Below are positions 8,637 to 18,384 of a DNA stretch of 64,000 bases, piece by piece. This DNA is from Prochlorococcus marinus subsp. marinus str. CCMP1375. GTDB lineage: Bacteria > Cyanobacteriota > Cyanobacteriia > PCC-6307 > Cyanobiaceae. Position 1 is the first letter of the stretch. Each line of letters opens with the position of its first letter. The stretch is taken from assembly GCF_000007925.1 (NCBI RefSeq), contig NC_005042.1:1674001-1738000 (forward strand). The letters run 5' to 3'. The position numbers were made by a program, and so were the translations under genes. Under the pieces are notes generated by a model. The model did no database searches, had not been told where the DNA came from, and was given only the letters and a program-made list of their open reading frames with translations.

Positions 8637-9833
8637 GTGAAAGTTTTTGTTCTTGGTGGTGACGGCTTCTGTGGTTGGCCTTGTTCAGTGAACTTGGCTG
8701 AACACGGGCACGATGTCTTAATCGTTGATAATCTCAGCCGTCGAAAAATAGATATCGATTTGGAAGTGGAATCTCTTACGCCCATTGCCAATATTCGAGA
8801 GCGTTTGGAAGCTTGGCAAGAAATAGGGGGGAATCCTATCCGCTTCAGTCAGATGGATATTGCTAGTGAATACCAGCGTTTATTAGATTTGATTATTGAA
8901 GAACAACCTGATGCAATAGTTCATTTTGCTGAACAGCGTGCTGCTCCTTACTCAATGAAAAGCAGTGCAACCAAAAGATATACTGTGGACAATAATGTCA
9001 ATGGTACGCACAACCTCTTAGCCGCAATTGTTGAATCAGGGTTAGACGTACATGTAGTTCATTTAGGCACAATGGGGGTATATGGATATGGATCCCATCG
9101 AGGTGCAACTATTCCTGAAGGATATTTAAAAGTCGAAGTTCCTCAACCTGATGGAAGCCGTTTTGAAGAAGAAATTCTTCACCCAGCCAGTCCAGGAAGT
9201 GTTTACCATATGACTAAGACACTTGATCAGTTACTTTTCCTTTATTACAACAAAAACGATAACGTTAAAATTACTGACTTACATCAAGGAATAGTTTGGG
9301 GTACTAATACTGAAGCGACTGGAAAAGATCCCCGGTTAACTAATAGATTTGACTACGATGGTGATTATGGGACAGTCTTAAATAGATTCCTAATGCAAGC
9401 TGCGATCAACTATCCACTCACAGTACATGGAACTGGCGGACAAACTCGGGCCTTTATTCACATTAGAGACTCAGTAAAATGTGTTCAACTTGCTCTAGAA
9501 AACCCTCCTGAAAGTGGAGAAAGAGTAAAAATATTCAACCAAATGACCGAGAGTCATCAAGTTGGAGAATTAGCAAAAAAAGTAGCGAAATTAACAGGAG
9601 CTGAAGTGAATTACTTGCCAAATCCACGAAATGAAGCTGTAGAGAATGATCTGATAGTAGATAATCGTTGCTTCATTGAACTCGGTCTAAAGCCCACAAC
9701 ATTGGATGATGGTCTTCTCACAGAGGTTGTAGAAGTAGCTCGCCGTTGGTCTGATAGATGTGATAAAAAACGTATACCATGTATATCTGCATGGACCGCA
9801 AACCAAGCAAAAGCAATAAAACAGTCAAAGTAA
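8637..9833 (+). CDS. sqdB: UDP-sulfoquinovose synthase SqdB
   Basis: SqdB converts UDP-glucose and sulfite to UDP-sulfoquinovose, the head-group donor for the thylakoid sulfolipid SQDG. The 398-residue protein opens with the NAD-binding GGDGFCGWP loop of the extended SDR family; the catalytic Thr lies in HLGTMGVYGYG and the YxxxK pair in YHMTK (about residues 182-186). PGSVYHMTK and RAFIHIRDS are diagnostic of SqdB. The start is GTG, preceded by GGAG six bases upstream (8627-8630). sqdX follows after nine bases, so the two form an operon. SQDG replaces phospholipid in phosphate-poor ocean water, which fits the lifestyle. Confidence 0.97.
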   Translation: MKVFVLGGDGFCGWPCSVNLAEHGHDVLIVDNLSRRKIDIDLEVESLTPIANIRERLEAWQEIGGNPIRFSQMDIASEYQRLLDLIIEEQPDAIVHFAEQRAAPYSMKSSATKRYTVDNNVNGTHNLLAAIVESGLDVHVVHLGTMGVYGYGSHRGATIPEGYLKVEVPQPDGSRFEEEILHPASPGSVYHMTKTLDQLLFLYYNKNDNVKITDLHQGIVWGTNTEATGKDPRLTNRFDYDGDYGTVLNRFLMQAAINYPLTVHGTGGQTRAFIHIRDSVKCVQLALENPPESGERVKIFNQMTESHQVGELAKKVAKLTGAEVNYLPNPRNEAVENDLIVDNRCFIELGLKPTTLDDGLLTEVVEVARRWSDRCDKKRIPCISAWTANQAKAIKQSK

Positions 9834-9842
9834 TTCAATCAA

Positions 9843-10997
9843 GTGAAGATAGCTTTTTTTACCGAAACTTTTCTGCCCAAAGTAGATGGAATTGTTACTA
9901 GGCTAACAAAAACCATTGAAAGTCTTACGGATGCAGGAGATGAAGTAATTATCTTTTGCCCAGAAGGTTGCCCAGAAGAATATATGGGTGCAAAGGTTGT
10001 TGGTGTACCAGCCATGCCCTTACCTCTTTATCCAGAGCTAAAGCTTGGTCTTCCAGGAGCATCTGTATCGGATGCACTAGAAACTTTTAAACCAGATCTT
10101 ATACATGTTGTGAACCCTGCCGTGCTAGGTCTTGGCGGGATTTGGCTAGCAAAAACTAATGGAATTCCACTTGTAGCGAGTTATCACACACATCTGCCCA
10201 AATACCTGGAACATTATGGAATGGGAATGCTTGAGCCATTGCTTTGGGAGCTTTTAAAAGCTGCTCATAATCAAGCAATGCTAAATCTTTGTACCTCAAC
10301 TGCAATGGTCAAAGAATTAAGTGAGAAAGGTATTCAAAATACAGCTTTATGGCAGCGCGGAGTAGATACACAGAATTTTCGTCCAGAACTCAGGAACAAC
10401 AATATGCGAAAAAAACTATTAGGCAAATTTAGTGATGAAGGAGCTCTACTTATCTATGTAGGAAGGTTATCTGCAGAAAAACAAATTGAACGAATTAAAC
10501 CTGTTCTTGAAGCCTTACCAAATGCAAGACTTGCTCTTGTAGGAGATGGCCCTTTTAGAAATCAACTAGAACAAATCTTTGAAAATACTCCTACCACTTT
10601 CATTGGTTATCTTGCAGGTGAAGAACTTGCTAGTGCATATGCTTCAGGAGATGCTTTTTTATTCCCATCCAGTACCGAAACATTAGGCTTGGTTCTATTA
10701 GAGGCTATGGCAGCTGGATGCCCAGTAATAGGAGCTAATAAAGGAGGAATTCCAGATATAATTACCGACGGAATAAATGGATGTCTTTATGATCCTGACG
10801 GCGAGAACAATGGTACTGAAAGTCTTATCAAAGCGACTGAAAAGTTATTGGGAGATAATAAAAACGAGCGTCAATCCATGAGAGAAGCAGCAAGACTAGA
10901 AGCAGAACGTTGGGGCTGGCCAAGTGCAACTGAACAACTCAAAAGCTTTTACACTCAAATCTTGGAAAAAAATACTACCAATAATATTGCTGCATAA
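9843..10997 (+). CDS. sqdX: SQDG synthase, glycosyltransferase SqdX
   Basis: SqdX transfers sulfoquinovose from UDP-sulfoquinovose to diacylglycerol. This is a 384-residue GT4 (GT-B fold) enzyme: N-terminal Rossmann domain starting FFTETFLPKVDGIVTR, the acceptor-side HVVNPAVLG and SYHTHLPKYL, and a C-terminal nucleotide-sugar domain with LIYVGRLSAEKQIE and the EX7E region PSSTETLGLVLLEAMAAG. It starts with GTG nine bases after sqdB. The gene order and the T/HxHP-type N-terminus distinguish it from other GT4 enzymes. Confidence 0.95.
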   Translation: MKIAFFTETFLPKVDGIVTRLTKTIESLTDAGDEVIIFCPEGCPEEYMGAKVVGVPAMPLPLYPELKLGLPGASVSDALETFKPDLIHVVNPAVLGLGGIWLAKTNGIPLVASYHTHLPKYLEHYGMGMLEPLLWELLKAAHNQAMLNLCTSTAMVKELSEKGIQNTALWQRGVDTQNFRPELRNNNMRKKLLGKFSDEGALLIYVGRLSAEKQIERIKPVLEALPNARLALVGDGPFRNQLEQIFENTPTTFIGYLAGEELASAYASGDAFLFPSSTETLGLVLLEAMAAGCPVIGANKGGIPDIITDGINGCLYDPDGENNGTESLIKATEKLLGDNKNERQSMREAARLEAERWGWPSATEQLKSFYTQILEKNTTNNIAA

Positions 10998-11011
10998 TCA
11001 CTCAAATCAAA

Positions 11012-11314
11012 CTAAGCGGCATGTGGAGGAGGAGTAGGAGATCCAATACGCTGAAAAGGTAAAATCAAAGTAGCGAGCCTTTCAGGAATCTGAGGTCTTT
11101 TTCTTCTGGGATGCCGAACACCAAAAGGAACTCTCACTACATTAGTACCATCAACATTTAATATTTGACCTTTGCTTAACGTGGACTCATCAATGCCTGA
11201 TAATAACGGCAAAGTCAATTCATCCTTCGCTAAGCCTTTGTCCAGTTGATTACAAGAAATGTCTTTAAACAAGTTGCCCCCATGCAACGTGATAACTGCT
11301 AAAGAGAAATCCAA
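11012..11314 (-). CDS. Conserved-looking unknown protein, 100 residues
   Basis: I do not recognise this protein. It is encoded opposite to sqdX and converges with it 14 bases away. The C-terminal half is basic and proline-rich (VPFGVRHPRRKRPQIPERL, then PFQRIGSPTPPPHAA), while the first 50 residues are mixed polar/hydrophobic without a signal peptide or membrane helix. The mixture of a dense Arg/Lys/Pro block and a clean reading frame between two well-known genes suggests a genuine small protein, perhaps RNA- or protein-binding, but no function is claimed. An ATG start is used; upstream of it no in-frame extension looks coding. Confidence 0.6.
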   Translation of the reverse strand: MDFSLAVITLHGGNLFKDISCNQLDKGLAKDELTLPLLSGIDESTLSKGQILNVDGTNVVRVPFGVRHPRRKRPQIPERLATLILPFQRIGSPTPPPHAA

Positions 11315-11402
11315 CTCTTAGATGCAGCATTAAAAGCCAATATTTTGGTTTTCGCTCAAAATTTAACTATTAAATAAGAAATAAGCTAGTGCTGTTAGAA
11401 AA

Positions 11403-14297
11403 TTAGGTTTCTGAAAGTTCTTCTAAAGTGCTACAAGAACAAACTAAATTCCTATCACCAAAAGCATTATCTATTCTTGAAACAGCTGGCCAAAACTTGT
11501 TCATAAACTGATCTTTTAATGGAAAAGCAGCCTGTTGGCGAGTATATGGTCTATCCCAAATTTCAGCAGTGACTGTTTCCATTGTGTGAGGGGCCAAACG
11601 CAAAGGGTTATTACTTAAATCAGTAATTCCAGACTCAATCGCATCAATTTCTGACCTTATAGAAATCATCGCCTCACAAAAACGATTGATTTCCTCAAAA
11701 CTTTCACTTTCTGTTGGTTCAATCATCAAAGTACCAGCCACTGGCCAGCTAATAGTTGGAGCATGGAATCCATAATCCATTAATCTCTTAGCGACATCAT
11801 CCACTTCGATTCCAGTAATACGTTTAATTGATCTCAAGTCCAAAATGCATTCATGTGCAACTTTCCCATTAGGTGCTTTAAATAAAACTTGAAAATAAGG
11901 ATCTAATTTATTAGCAATATAATTTGCTGAAAGAATTGCTAAAGAGCTTGCTTGACGTAGGCCATCTGCGCCCATCATTCGTATATACATCCAACTAATA
12001 GGCAAAATACTTGCGCTTCCTAAAGGTGAAGCAGATATAGCTCCTATTGCAGCATTATTATCAGAAGCATGAAAATTCTTTGATGGTAAAAAAGCAACTA
12101 GATGCTTTGCCACAGCAATTGGACCAATACCTGGGCCTCCACCTCCATGGGGAATGCAAAACGTCTTATGTAAGTTTAAATGGCATACATCAGCCCCAAA
12201 CGCACCTGGCCGACAAAGTCCAACTTGTGCATTTAAATTAGCTCCATCTAAATACACTTGACCACCATGTAGATGAACTTGATCGCAAATCTGCCGAATA
12301 TTGGGCTCAAATACACCATGTGTAGATGGATAAGTAATCATTAAAGCCCCTAATTCAGAAGAATATGTTTCTACTTTCAAAACAAGATCTTCAAAATCAA
12401 TATTTCCATATTCATCACACTCTACGGCTACAACTTTAAACCCTGCCATCACTGCACTTGCGGGATTTGTTCCATGAGCACTTTTAGGAATCAAACAAAT
12501 ATTCCTATCGGCCTGATTAATAGCTTTATGCCAAGCACGTATTACCAGCAAGCCTGCAAACTCTCCTTGGGATCCGGCATTTGGTTGAAGCGAAACACCA
12601 TCAAAACCTGTAAGAGCACACAACCAACCTTCTAATTGTTCTGACAAGTATCCATAACCTTTTGCTTGATCAGATGGAACAAAAGGATGAATTGAAGAAA
12701 ATTCTTTCCACGTAATTGGTAACAATTCAGCTGTGGCATTTAATTTCATTGTGCAACTGCCCAAAGGAATCATTCCATTGACTAATGAAAAATCTCGACT
12801 GGCTAATTTTTGGATATACCGCATTAACTCAGTTTCAGTTCTATAGTTATTAAAAACTTGCTGCTTTAACCAAGGAGTAGTTCTTAAAGGTAAAGATGTT
12901 AAAGACTCCTTAAAATTAAAATTAGTATTTTCTCTAGGCTCGAAATTCTTATCTTTGACATCTGCAAAAATTTTGCATAATTTATATAATTCTTTTGTAG
13001 TGCTTAACTCATCAAAAGATACTGCAAAACCTTTAGATTTTTCTATAGAAGCACCTAAAGGAAGAATTCTTAAATTAAAACCACTTAATATTGATAATCT
13101 ATGAATTTCTGGTGCTTCTAAGCAATGAATTTCTAATGTGTCAAAACGACAGTCAGGAGCAAAAGTATATCCAAATTCTTTTAAATATAATTCTAATTGT
13201 GATCGCAGGTAAATAATATTTTTAGCTATCTCTTCTAAACCATGCGGTCCATGATAAACAGCATAAAAAGAAGCAATGGTCGCTAATAGAGCTTGTGCAG
13301 TGCAAATATTACTTGTAGCTTTATCTCTGCGAATATGCTGTTCTCTAGTTTGTAAAGCCAATCGCAACGCAGAATGACCTTTGGAATCTATAGATTGACC
13401 GACTAATCTGCCTGGAACTAGTCGCTTATATTCCTCTTTAATAGCAAAGAACGCAGCATGAGGGCCGCCAAAGCCTATAGGCACTCCAAAACGCTGAGAA
13501 CTGCCTATAGCAATATCAACGCCAAGTTGACCCATAGGAGCAATTAAAACCTGTGCCAAAGGATCTATAGCTACAGTTACTAAAGCATTAAATTCATGAG
13601 CTTGAGCGATTAGCGAAGAAGGATCCCAAAGTTGTCCACTTTTCCCTGGCAATTGAATGAGTAGACCAAAAACAGTTTCATTAATAACTAAATCTGTAAG
13701 ATTAACTACCTCTATATCTAACTCCAAAGGCTCTGCTCGTGTTTTAAGAACTGCAAGTGTCTGAGGAAGTACCTGATCATCAACAATAAATTTACGAGCT
13801 TTAGTTTGCTTATTTACTGCAAAACTAAGGCTCATTGCCTCAGCTGCAGCAGTACCTTCATCTAAAAGTGAAGCATTAGCAATAGGTAAACCTGTTAATT
13901 CAGTAATTAAAGTCTGAAAATTAAAGAGAGCTTCTAATCTGCCCTGTGCAATTTCAGCTTGATAAGGAGTATATGAGGTATACCAAGCGGGGTTTTCAAA
14001 AACATGTCGCTGAATCACTGCAGGTGTGTATGTCCCGTAATATCCAAGACCAATCAAAGAGCGTTTAATTTGGTTCTTCTTAGCAATTGATCGCAATTCT
14101 TCTAACGCCTCGATTTCATTCAATGCCTTTGGCAACAATTCATCTGGAGGTTGAGCATCAAGAATTTCCTCAGGAACAACAGAAGAAATAAAATCATTTA
14201 TATCGGCATGTCCTAAAGCATTCAAAATCTCTACTTGAGCCTCTTCTATGAGACCAAGATGACGATCTGAAAATTTTGAAGCTTTAGTGTTTCTCAC
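11403..14297 (-). CDS. gcvP: Glycine dehydrogenase (decarboxylating), glycine cleavage P protein
   Basis: GcvP is the PLP enzyme that decarboxylates glycine and loads the aminomethyl group on the lipoyl arm of GcvH, the core of photorespiratory glycine recovery. The 964-residue single chain has the two duplicated aminotransferase-like halves found in cyanobacteria. The PLP lysine lies in HLNLHKTF (about residue 710), with the glycine-rich GGGGPGIGP loop just after it. The N-terminus FSDRHLG is the classical start of the family. It follows gcvH by 33 bases and is last in a four-gene leftward run. Confidence 0.98.
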   Translation of the reverse strand: MRNTKASKFSDRHLGLIEEAQVEILNALGHADINDFISSVVPEEILDAQPPDELLPKALNEIEALEELRSIAKKNQIKRSLIGLGYYGTYTPAVIQRHVFENPAWYTSYTPYQAEIAQGRLEALFNFQTLITELTGLPIANASLLDEGTAAAEAMSLSFAVNKQTKARKFIVDDQVLPQTLAVLKTRAEPLELDIEVVNLTDLVINETVFGLLIQLPGKSGQLWDPSSLIAQAHEFNALVTVAIDPLAQVLIAPMGQLGVDIAIGSSQRFGVPIGFGGPHAAFFAIKEEYKRLVPGRLVGQSIDSKGHSALRLALQTREQHIRRDKATSNICTAQALLATIASFYAVYHGPHGLEEIAKNIIYLRSQLELYLKEFGYTFAPDCRFDTLEIHCLEAPEIHRLSILSGFNLRILPLGASIEKSKGFAVSFDELSTTKELYKLCKIFADVKDKNFEPRENTNFNFKESLTSLPLRTTPWLKQQVFNNYRTETELMRYIQKLASRDFSLVNGMIPLGSCTMKLNATAELLPITWKEFSSIHPFVPSDQAKGYGYLSEQLEGWLCALTGFDGVSLQPNAGSQGEFAGLLVIRAWHKAINQADRNICLIPKSAHGTNPASAVMAGFKVVAVECDEYGNIDFEDLVLKVETYSSELGALMITYPSTHGVFEPNIRQICDQVHLHGGQVYLDGANLNAQVGLCRPGAFGADVCHLNLHKTFCIPHGGGGPGIGPIAVAKHLVAFLPSKNFHASDNNAAIGAISASPLGSASILPISWMYIRMMGADGLRQASSLAILSANYIANKLDPYFQVLFKAPNGKVAHECILDLRSIKRITGIEVDDVAKRLMDYGFHAPTISWPVAGTLMIEPTESESFEEINRFCEAMISIRSEIDAIESGITDLSNNPLRLAPHTMETVTAEIWDRPYTRQQAAFPLKDQFMNKFWPAVSRIDNAFGDRNLVCSCSTLEELSET

Positions 14298-14330
14298 AAT
14301 TAATTTGTTCCAAATTTACAAGAAATACAC

Positions 14331-14720
14331 TTATTTCGAAGACACTTTTTCAGAATATATTTCTGATGACATCAATTTGTCTAATTGACTTGCATCAGAA
14401 GGCTTAACAAGTAATAGCCACCCTTCTCCATGTGGATCATTTTGCAACTCTTCAGGACTATTTAGAACAGATTCATTTATTTGTAATACCTCCCCTCCAA
14501 TCGGAGCATTCATGTCCTCTACAGCCTTAACGGACTCGACAGAGCCAAAACTGATTCCTTGTTCTAACAAAGTGCCAATTCCAGGAAGATCAACAAAAAC
14601 TATGTCCCCTAATTGATCTACAGCAAAAGCACTAATGCCTATTCGAACTAAATCTCCTTCGGGACAGGCATATTCATGACTATCAGCAAAGCGAAACTTT
14701 TTTGGAAAATCAAAAATCAT
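14331..14720 (-). CDS. gcvH: Glycine cleavage system H protein
   Basis: GcvH is the lipoylated carrier that shuttles the aminomethyl intermediate between P, T and L proteins. The 129-residue protein carries the lipoyl lysine in ESVKAVEDMNAP (K65) inside the lipoyl-domain sandwich, with RIGISAFAVDQLGDIVFVDLPG before it and GEGWLLLVKPS after it. It lies 33 bases upstream of gcvP and 35 bases downstream of the methionine gamma-lyase-like gene, so these are probably one transcript. The T protein gene is about 20 kb away at 34285. Confidence 0.98.
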   Translation of the reverse strand: MIFDFPKKFRFADSHEYACPEGDLVRIGISAFAVDQLGDIVFVDLPGIGTLLEQGISFGSVESVKAVEDMNAPIGGEVLQINESVLNSPEELQNDPHGEGWLLLVKPSDASQLDKLMSSEIYSEKVSSK

Positions 14721-14755
14721 TAGCCATTAAGAGCAAAGGTAAACAATCATTAAAT

Positions 14756-16048
14756 CTAAGGCAAATCTACAATTCCTGATTGAACTAATGCAATGACTGC
14801 TTGGGTAATTGCAATTTTAATATGCGCTCTATGTGTGCCGCCTTGAACATATAGATTATAAGGAGGACGTAATGGTGCATCTGCCGAAAATTCACTTGTA
14901 CTACCATCAACAAAAGTGCCTCCAGCCATAATCAAATCTGATTCATAGCCAGGCATAGAAGAAGGAATTGGATTTACATAAGAACTGACAGGAGAACAAA
15001 GTTGAAAAGACCTGCAAACTATTTCAAGAGTTTCAACATTACCTAGGCAAACAGATTGGATCAAATCACTACGAAATTGTCCAGGCAAAGGATTGACTTT
15101 AAAGCCAAGCTTCTGAAACACACCTGAAATAATATCAGCCCCAATTAAAGATTCCGCGACCATTTGCGGAGATAAGAATAGGCCCTGCAAAACAAGTCTA
15201 TTTAGATTAAAACTAGTCCCCACATCACTTCCAATTCCAGGCGCTGTTAATCTGTTACAAGCCTTATCTACTAAAACAGATTTACCAGCTATATATCCAC
15301 CGGCAGGAGCAATCGTCCCTCCCAAATTTTTAAGCAATGATCCTGCAATTAAGTCTGCTCCAACATGGTTAGGCTCCTGCAATTCAACAAACTCTCCATA
15401 ACAATTATCCACAAAACAAACACAATTAGGTTGTTTTATATGACAAATATCACAGATTTTTTTTATATCAGCAATAGACAAAGATTGCCTCCATGAATAT
15501 CCACAACTTCTTTGTATAAATATCATTTCCCTTGAAACCTCTAAAGCCTTTTCTAAAGATTTTAAATCAATCTCTCCATCATTAAAAACAGATATTTCAT
15601 CATAATTTATACCAAAATCCAATAAAGATCCCTGTCCTTTTCCTCGTAAACCTATCACTTCCTCAAGGGTATCATACGGTTTTCCAGTAATAGATAGTAA
15701 ATTATCTCCTGGTCTTAAAATACCAAATAATATAGAAGATATTGCATGGGTACCACTAACAAATTGCATTCGAACTAAAGCTTTTTCTGCTCCTAAAACA
15801 TTTGCAAAAACTTTATCTATCAAGTCACGACCCAAATCACCATGACCAATTCCACTAACAGATTGAAAATGCTGAGGTCCTAATCCTTCAGTAGAAAATG
15901 CCTGTAATATCTTTGACAAACTTATTGCAACATCTTGAGTTCTTTGATCAGCTACTTCTTTTAAATCTGCTTCTACCTTTGAAACAAGATTGCTAACCCT
16001 CGGATAACAATATTCATTACTCAAAAATTGCTTATCTTTTATATTCAC
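14756..16048 (-). CDS. PLP-dependent methionine gamma-lyase family protein (aluminium resistance type)
   Basis: This belongs to the PF06838-type family, often labelled aluminium resistance protein, with the fold-type I PLP architecture of cystathionine/methionine gamma-lyases. Visible blocks are GIGHGDLGRD, VRMQFVSGTHAIS, LLSITGKPYDTLEEVIGLRG, FVDNCYGEF (the PLP-binding Asp region) and GSLLKNLGGTIAPAGGYIAG, whose lysine should form the Schiff base. Substrate is unproven in cyanobacteria. Its start codon overlaps the stop of the upstream gene by four bases (ATGA), and gcvH follows after 35 bases. This placement suggests a link to glycine or one-carbon metabolism, or merely shared expression. 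Confidence 0.85.
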   Translation of the reverse strand: MNIKDKQFLSNEYCYPRVSNLVSKVEADLKEVADQRTQDVAISLSKILQAFSTEGLGPQHFQSVSGIGHGDLGRDLIDKVFANVLGAEKALVRMQFVSGTHAISSILFGILRPGDNLLSITGKPYDTLEEVIGLRGKGQGSLLDFGINYDEISVFNDGEIDLKSLEKALEVSREMIFIQRSCGYSWRQSLSIADIKKICDICHIKQPNCVCFVDNCYGEFVELQEPNHVGADLIAGSLLKNLGGTIAPAGGYIAGKSVLVDKACNRLTAPGIGSDVGTSFNLNRLVLQGLFLSPQMVAESLIGADIISGVFQKLGFKVNPLPGQFRSDLIQSVCLGNVETLEIVCRSFQLCSPVSSYVNPIPSSMPGYESDLIMAGGTFVDGSTSEFSADAPLRPPYNLYVQGGTHRAHIKIAITQAVIALVQSGIVDLP

Positions 16049-16779
16049 AATGAATTCTTTTTTTGAATCTGTGCAGAATCATCTGGTACTAGAACTCTTG
16101 CTCTGAGACTTTCTAGAAACAAATCTACAGTTTGAATATTAGATGGAAAAATTTTTTGATAAGTTGCGAACAAATCTAATAATTCACCATCTAATTCTTC
16201 AGCGGTATAGTCCTTTAAACCTGACATAACGGCAGCAAATCTTTCTCGACGATCAGATTTATTAACAGGATAGGCTGCCATAACTTCTTCACGACATTGT
16301 CTCCAAGGTCTTTTGTTGCATAAATGATCTGATAAAGCTCCACTAAGGTTCCCTGCTTCTTCTTCCTCAATAAACCAATCAAAAATAGATGGCAAAGGAG
16401 ACAATCCAATGAAAATTTCAAACAAATCACCTGCAGTCAATGGTTTCTTATCGTCATCTAATAAAGGAATAGCTGAATCGGCAAGAATTTGAAGCAACTC
16501 CGGATGATCCTCCTTAAGACGATCCCTTATCCCATCAATTCCTTGATAAAGAACATGATTAACTTGTGACAATGCAAGAAAAACTTCTGGCCCAGGTGAT
16601 GAAAGTTTTCCATTACGAAGATTGGAAATTTGAGAATTATGAACTCTTCCTAAATCCAGGCAATCAGCTAGGGCAGGCAAAACTTTATGAGACCAACTAT
16701 TGCGCTCATGCCAAATATGAATGAGGTGGGCCATTGATCGCCTACCTTTCAATAATCGATCGCGAAAACCAAGACTCAT
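16045..16779 (-). CDS. Unknown protein with possible N-terminal helix-turn-helix
   Basis: I do not recognise a named family. The first 70 residues (LIHIWHERNSWSHKVLPALADCLDLGRVHNSQISNLRNGKLSSPGPEVFLALSQVN) have the spacing of a Xre/lambda-like helix-turn-helix, where HNSQISNLRNG would be the recognition helix. The remaining 170 residues are acidic and helical, with no membrane segment. The frame extends five codons further to a TTG at 16794; the ATG is preferred. It is translationally coupled (ATGA) to the methionine gamma-lyase-like gene and heads the run that ends in gcvH-gcvP, so a role in regulating that operon is a testable guess. It is divergent from the desaturase gene. Confidence 0.7.
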   Translation of the reverse strand: MSLGFRDRLLKGRRSMAHLIHIWHERNSWSHKVLPALADCLDLGRVHNSQISNLRNGKLSSPGPEVFLALSQVNHVLYQGIDGIRDRLKEDHPELLQILADSAIPLLDDDKKPLTAGDLFEIFIGLSPLPSIFDWFIEEEEAGNLSGALSDHLCNKRPWRQCREEVMAAYPVNKSDRRERFAAVMSGLKDYTAEELDGELLDLFATYQKIFPSNIQTVDLFLESLRARVLVPDDSAQIQKKNSL

Positions 16780-16835
16780 AACTAAATCATACAAAAGATC
16801 AAGCCAGAGCCCTGATACTGATCCTTATCAAGTAC

Positions 16836-16841
16836 TATAAT
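16836..16841 (+). promoter_or_regulatory. Candidate -10 box for the desaturase gene
   Basis: A perfect TATAAT lies 23 bases before the GTG start of the desaturase gene, in the short divergent gap (16780-16864). No good -35 box is present at the usual spacing, which is common in Prochlorococcus promoters. In an AT-rich genome such a hexamer can arise by chance. Confidence 0.35.
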
Positions 16842-16864
16842 AGGCTATTGTTAATAAGGTCAAT

Positions 16865-17797
16865 GTGGTGTCCAGCGTGATTGAAGCAACGGCTCCGTTA
16901 AGAAGGCCAGTATCCGCAGATAAAGCACTGGCTGCATCAGAGAAGCTTCAAGTAAAAACTAAAAAAGAATTGAGGTATCCACGCAAATTTAAACGGCGCT
17001 GGGGAACTGTAGGTTTCATGGGAGCTATCCATGCCTTAACAATTTTTGCTCTACTTCCAAGGTTCTGGAGTCTTCAGAATATAGCTGCATTATTAATTCT
17101 TTATTGGGTTACAGCCTGTTTAGGAGTCACGTTGGGTTATCACAGACTGCTTTCGCATAGAGCTTTCAAAGTTCCTCACTGGCTAGAGAGGTTTTTTGCA
17201 ACCTGCGGGGCTTTAAGTTGCCAACATGGACCTATTGACTGGGTAGGACTTCACAGACATCATCACACATTTTCAGATACAGATGCTGATCACCACAACA
17301 GTAAAAAAGGATTTTGGTGGAGTCATATGGGATGGATGTTTGAACCAATTCCAGCACTGCAAACAGTTCCTAATTTCAGTGGAGATCTTATTCAAGACCC
17401 CTATTACAGATTTTTAAACAAAAACTTTTTGCTACTTCAAATTCCATTAGGAGCATTGCTTTACTGGATTGGCCATGGCTCTGAATCAGGAGGCTGGTCC
17501 ATGGTTCTATGGGGCATTCCATTCCGTTTGGTTGTCGTTTATCACGTGACATGGCTTGTTAATTCAGCTACTCATTGCTGGGGCAATGTTGCATTTGATA
17601 GTGGAGATGGATCTAAAAACAATTGGTGGGTAGCAGCTCTTACCTTCGGAGAAGGCTGGCATAACAATCACCATGCTTATCCAAGCTCAGCTCGTCAAGG
17701 ATTATTTAAAGGTCAAATTGATCTAACTTGGCAACATATTCGTTTACTCCATGCTTTAGGCCTTGCTAAAAAGATACGATTACCCATGAAGCCTTAA
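16865..17797 (+). CDS. desC: Acyl-lipid/acyl-CoA delta-9-type fatty acid desaturase
   Basis: This is an integral membrane di-iron desaturase that introduces the first cis double bond in membrane-lipid acyl chains. All three histidine boxes are present: HRLLSH (residues 93-98), HRHHH (about 130-134) and HNNHH (about 264-268). Four hydrophobic stretches flank them. The WGxxGF and GPIDWVGLHRHHH patterns are typical of the DesC class. At 310 residues it is of normal length. The start is uncertain: GTG codons occur at 16865, 16868 and 16877, all before the first conserved region; an ATG at 16863 is out of frame. Confidence 0.92.
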   Translation: MVSSVIEATAPLRRPVSADKALAASEKLQVKTKKELRYPRKFKRRWGTVGFMGAIHALTIFALLPRFWSLQNIAALLILYWVTACLGVTLGYHRLLSHRAFKVPHWLERFFATCGALSCQHGPIDWVGLHRHHHTFSDTDADHHNSKKGFWWSHMGWMFEPIPALQTVPNFSGDLIQDPYYRFLNKNFLLLQIPLGALLYWIGHGSESGGWSMVLWGIPFRLVVVYHVTWLVNSATHCWGNVAFDSGDGSKNNWWVAALTFGEGWHNNHHAYPSSARQGLFKGQIDLTWQHIRLLHALGLAKKIRLPMKP

Positions 17798-17865
17798 GAT
17801 TAACTCTTAAAATAATTAACTGAAATTCAACTTCGTTGAATCTGATCCAATTCCTTTAAACAACG

Positions 17866-18324
17866 ATGGCGAAAAGAGTAAAAGTAGTTCTCAAAGAAGA
17901 TATTCTCAGCCTTGGCAAGGATGGGGATGTTGTTGAGGTAGCACCAGGGTATGCACGCAATTTCCTCCTTTCTCAACAGAAAGCTTTAGCGGTCACTCCT
18001 TCAGTTCTAAAACAAGTTGAATATCGTTTAGCAAAAAAAGCTGAGCTTGAGGCTGCCAAAAAGCAAGAAGCTATTGATTTTGAAACTGCGCTTAAAACTA
18101 TTGGCAGATTTAGCATTAAAAAGCAAACAGGGGAAGATGGCGTTCTTTTTGGCACAGTCACAAATGGTGACGTCTCAGAAGCGATTCAATTAGCTACACA
18201 AAAAGAAATAGATCGAAGAAATATCATTGTTCCTGAGATTCATGAAACGGGAAAGTATAAAGTACAAGTAAAGCTTCATAGCGAAGTCACCGCTGAGATT
18301 AATCTTGAAGTAATTGGTAACTAA
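17866..18324 (+). CDS. rplI: Large ribosomal subunit protein bL9
   Basis: L9 binds domain V of 23S rRNA and bridges neighbouring ribosomes through its long helix. The 152 residues show the N-terminal rRNA-binding domain with [23 protein letters not shown], the connecting helix (residues about 45-80, Ala/Lys-rich) and the C-terminal domain with [19 protein letters not shown]. dnaB follows after 60 bases, the same pairing as in many bacteria. Confidence 0.98.
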   Translation: MAKRVKVVLKEDILSLGKDGDVVEVAPGYARNFLLSQQKALAVTPSVLKQVEYRLAKKAELEAAKKQEAIDFETALKTIGRFSIKKQTGEDGVLFGTVTNGDVSEAIQLATQKEIDRRNIIVPEIHETGKYKVQVKLHSEVTAEINLEVIGN

Positions 18325-18384
18325 GATTTAGTTGCAAGCTTGATCTTTCAAGCCAAAGTAGGTATCTCTGCTAATTAATATGAA

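Noticed and set aside
8620-8640. Ribosome-site-masking hairpin at sqdB (ACTCC/GGAGT)
   Set aside because: The arms leave only a one- to three-base loop, so a stable hairpin is doubtful.
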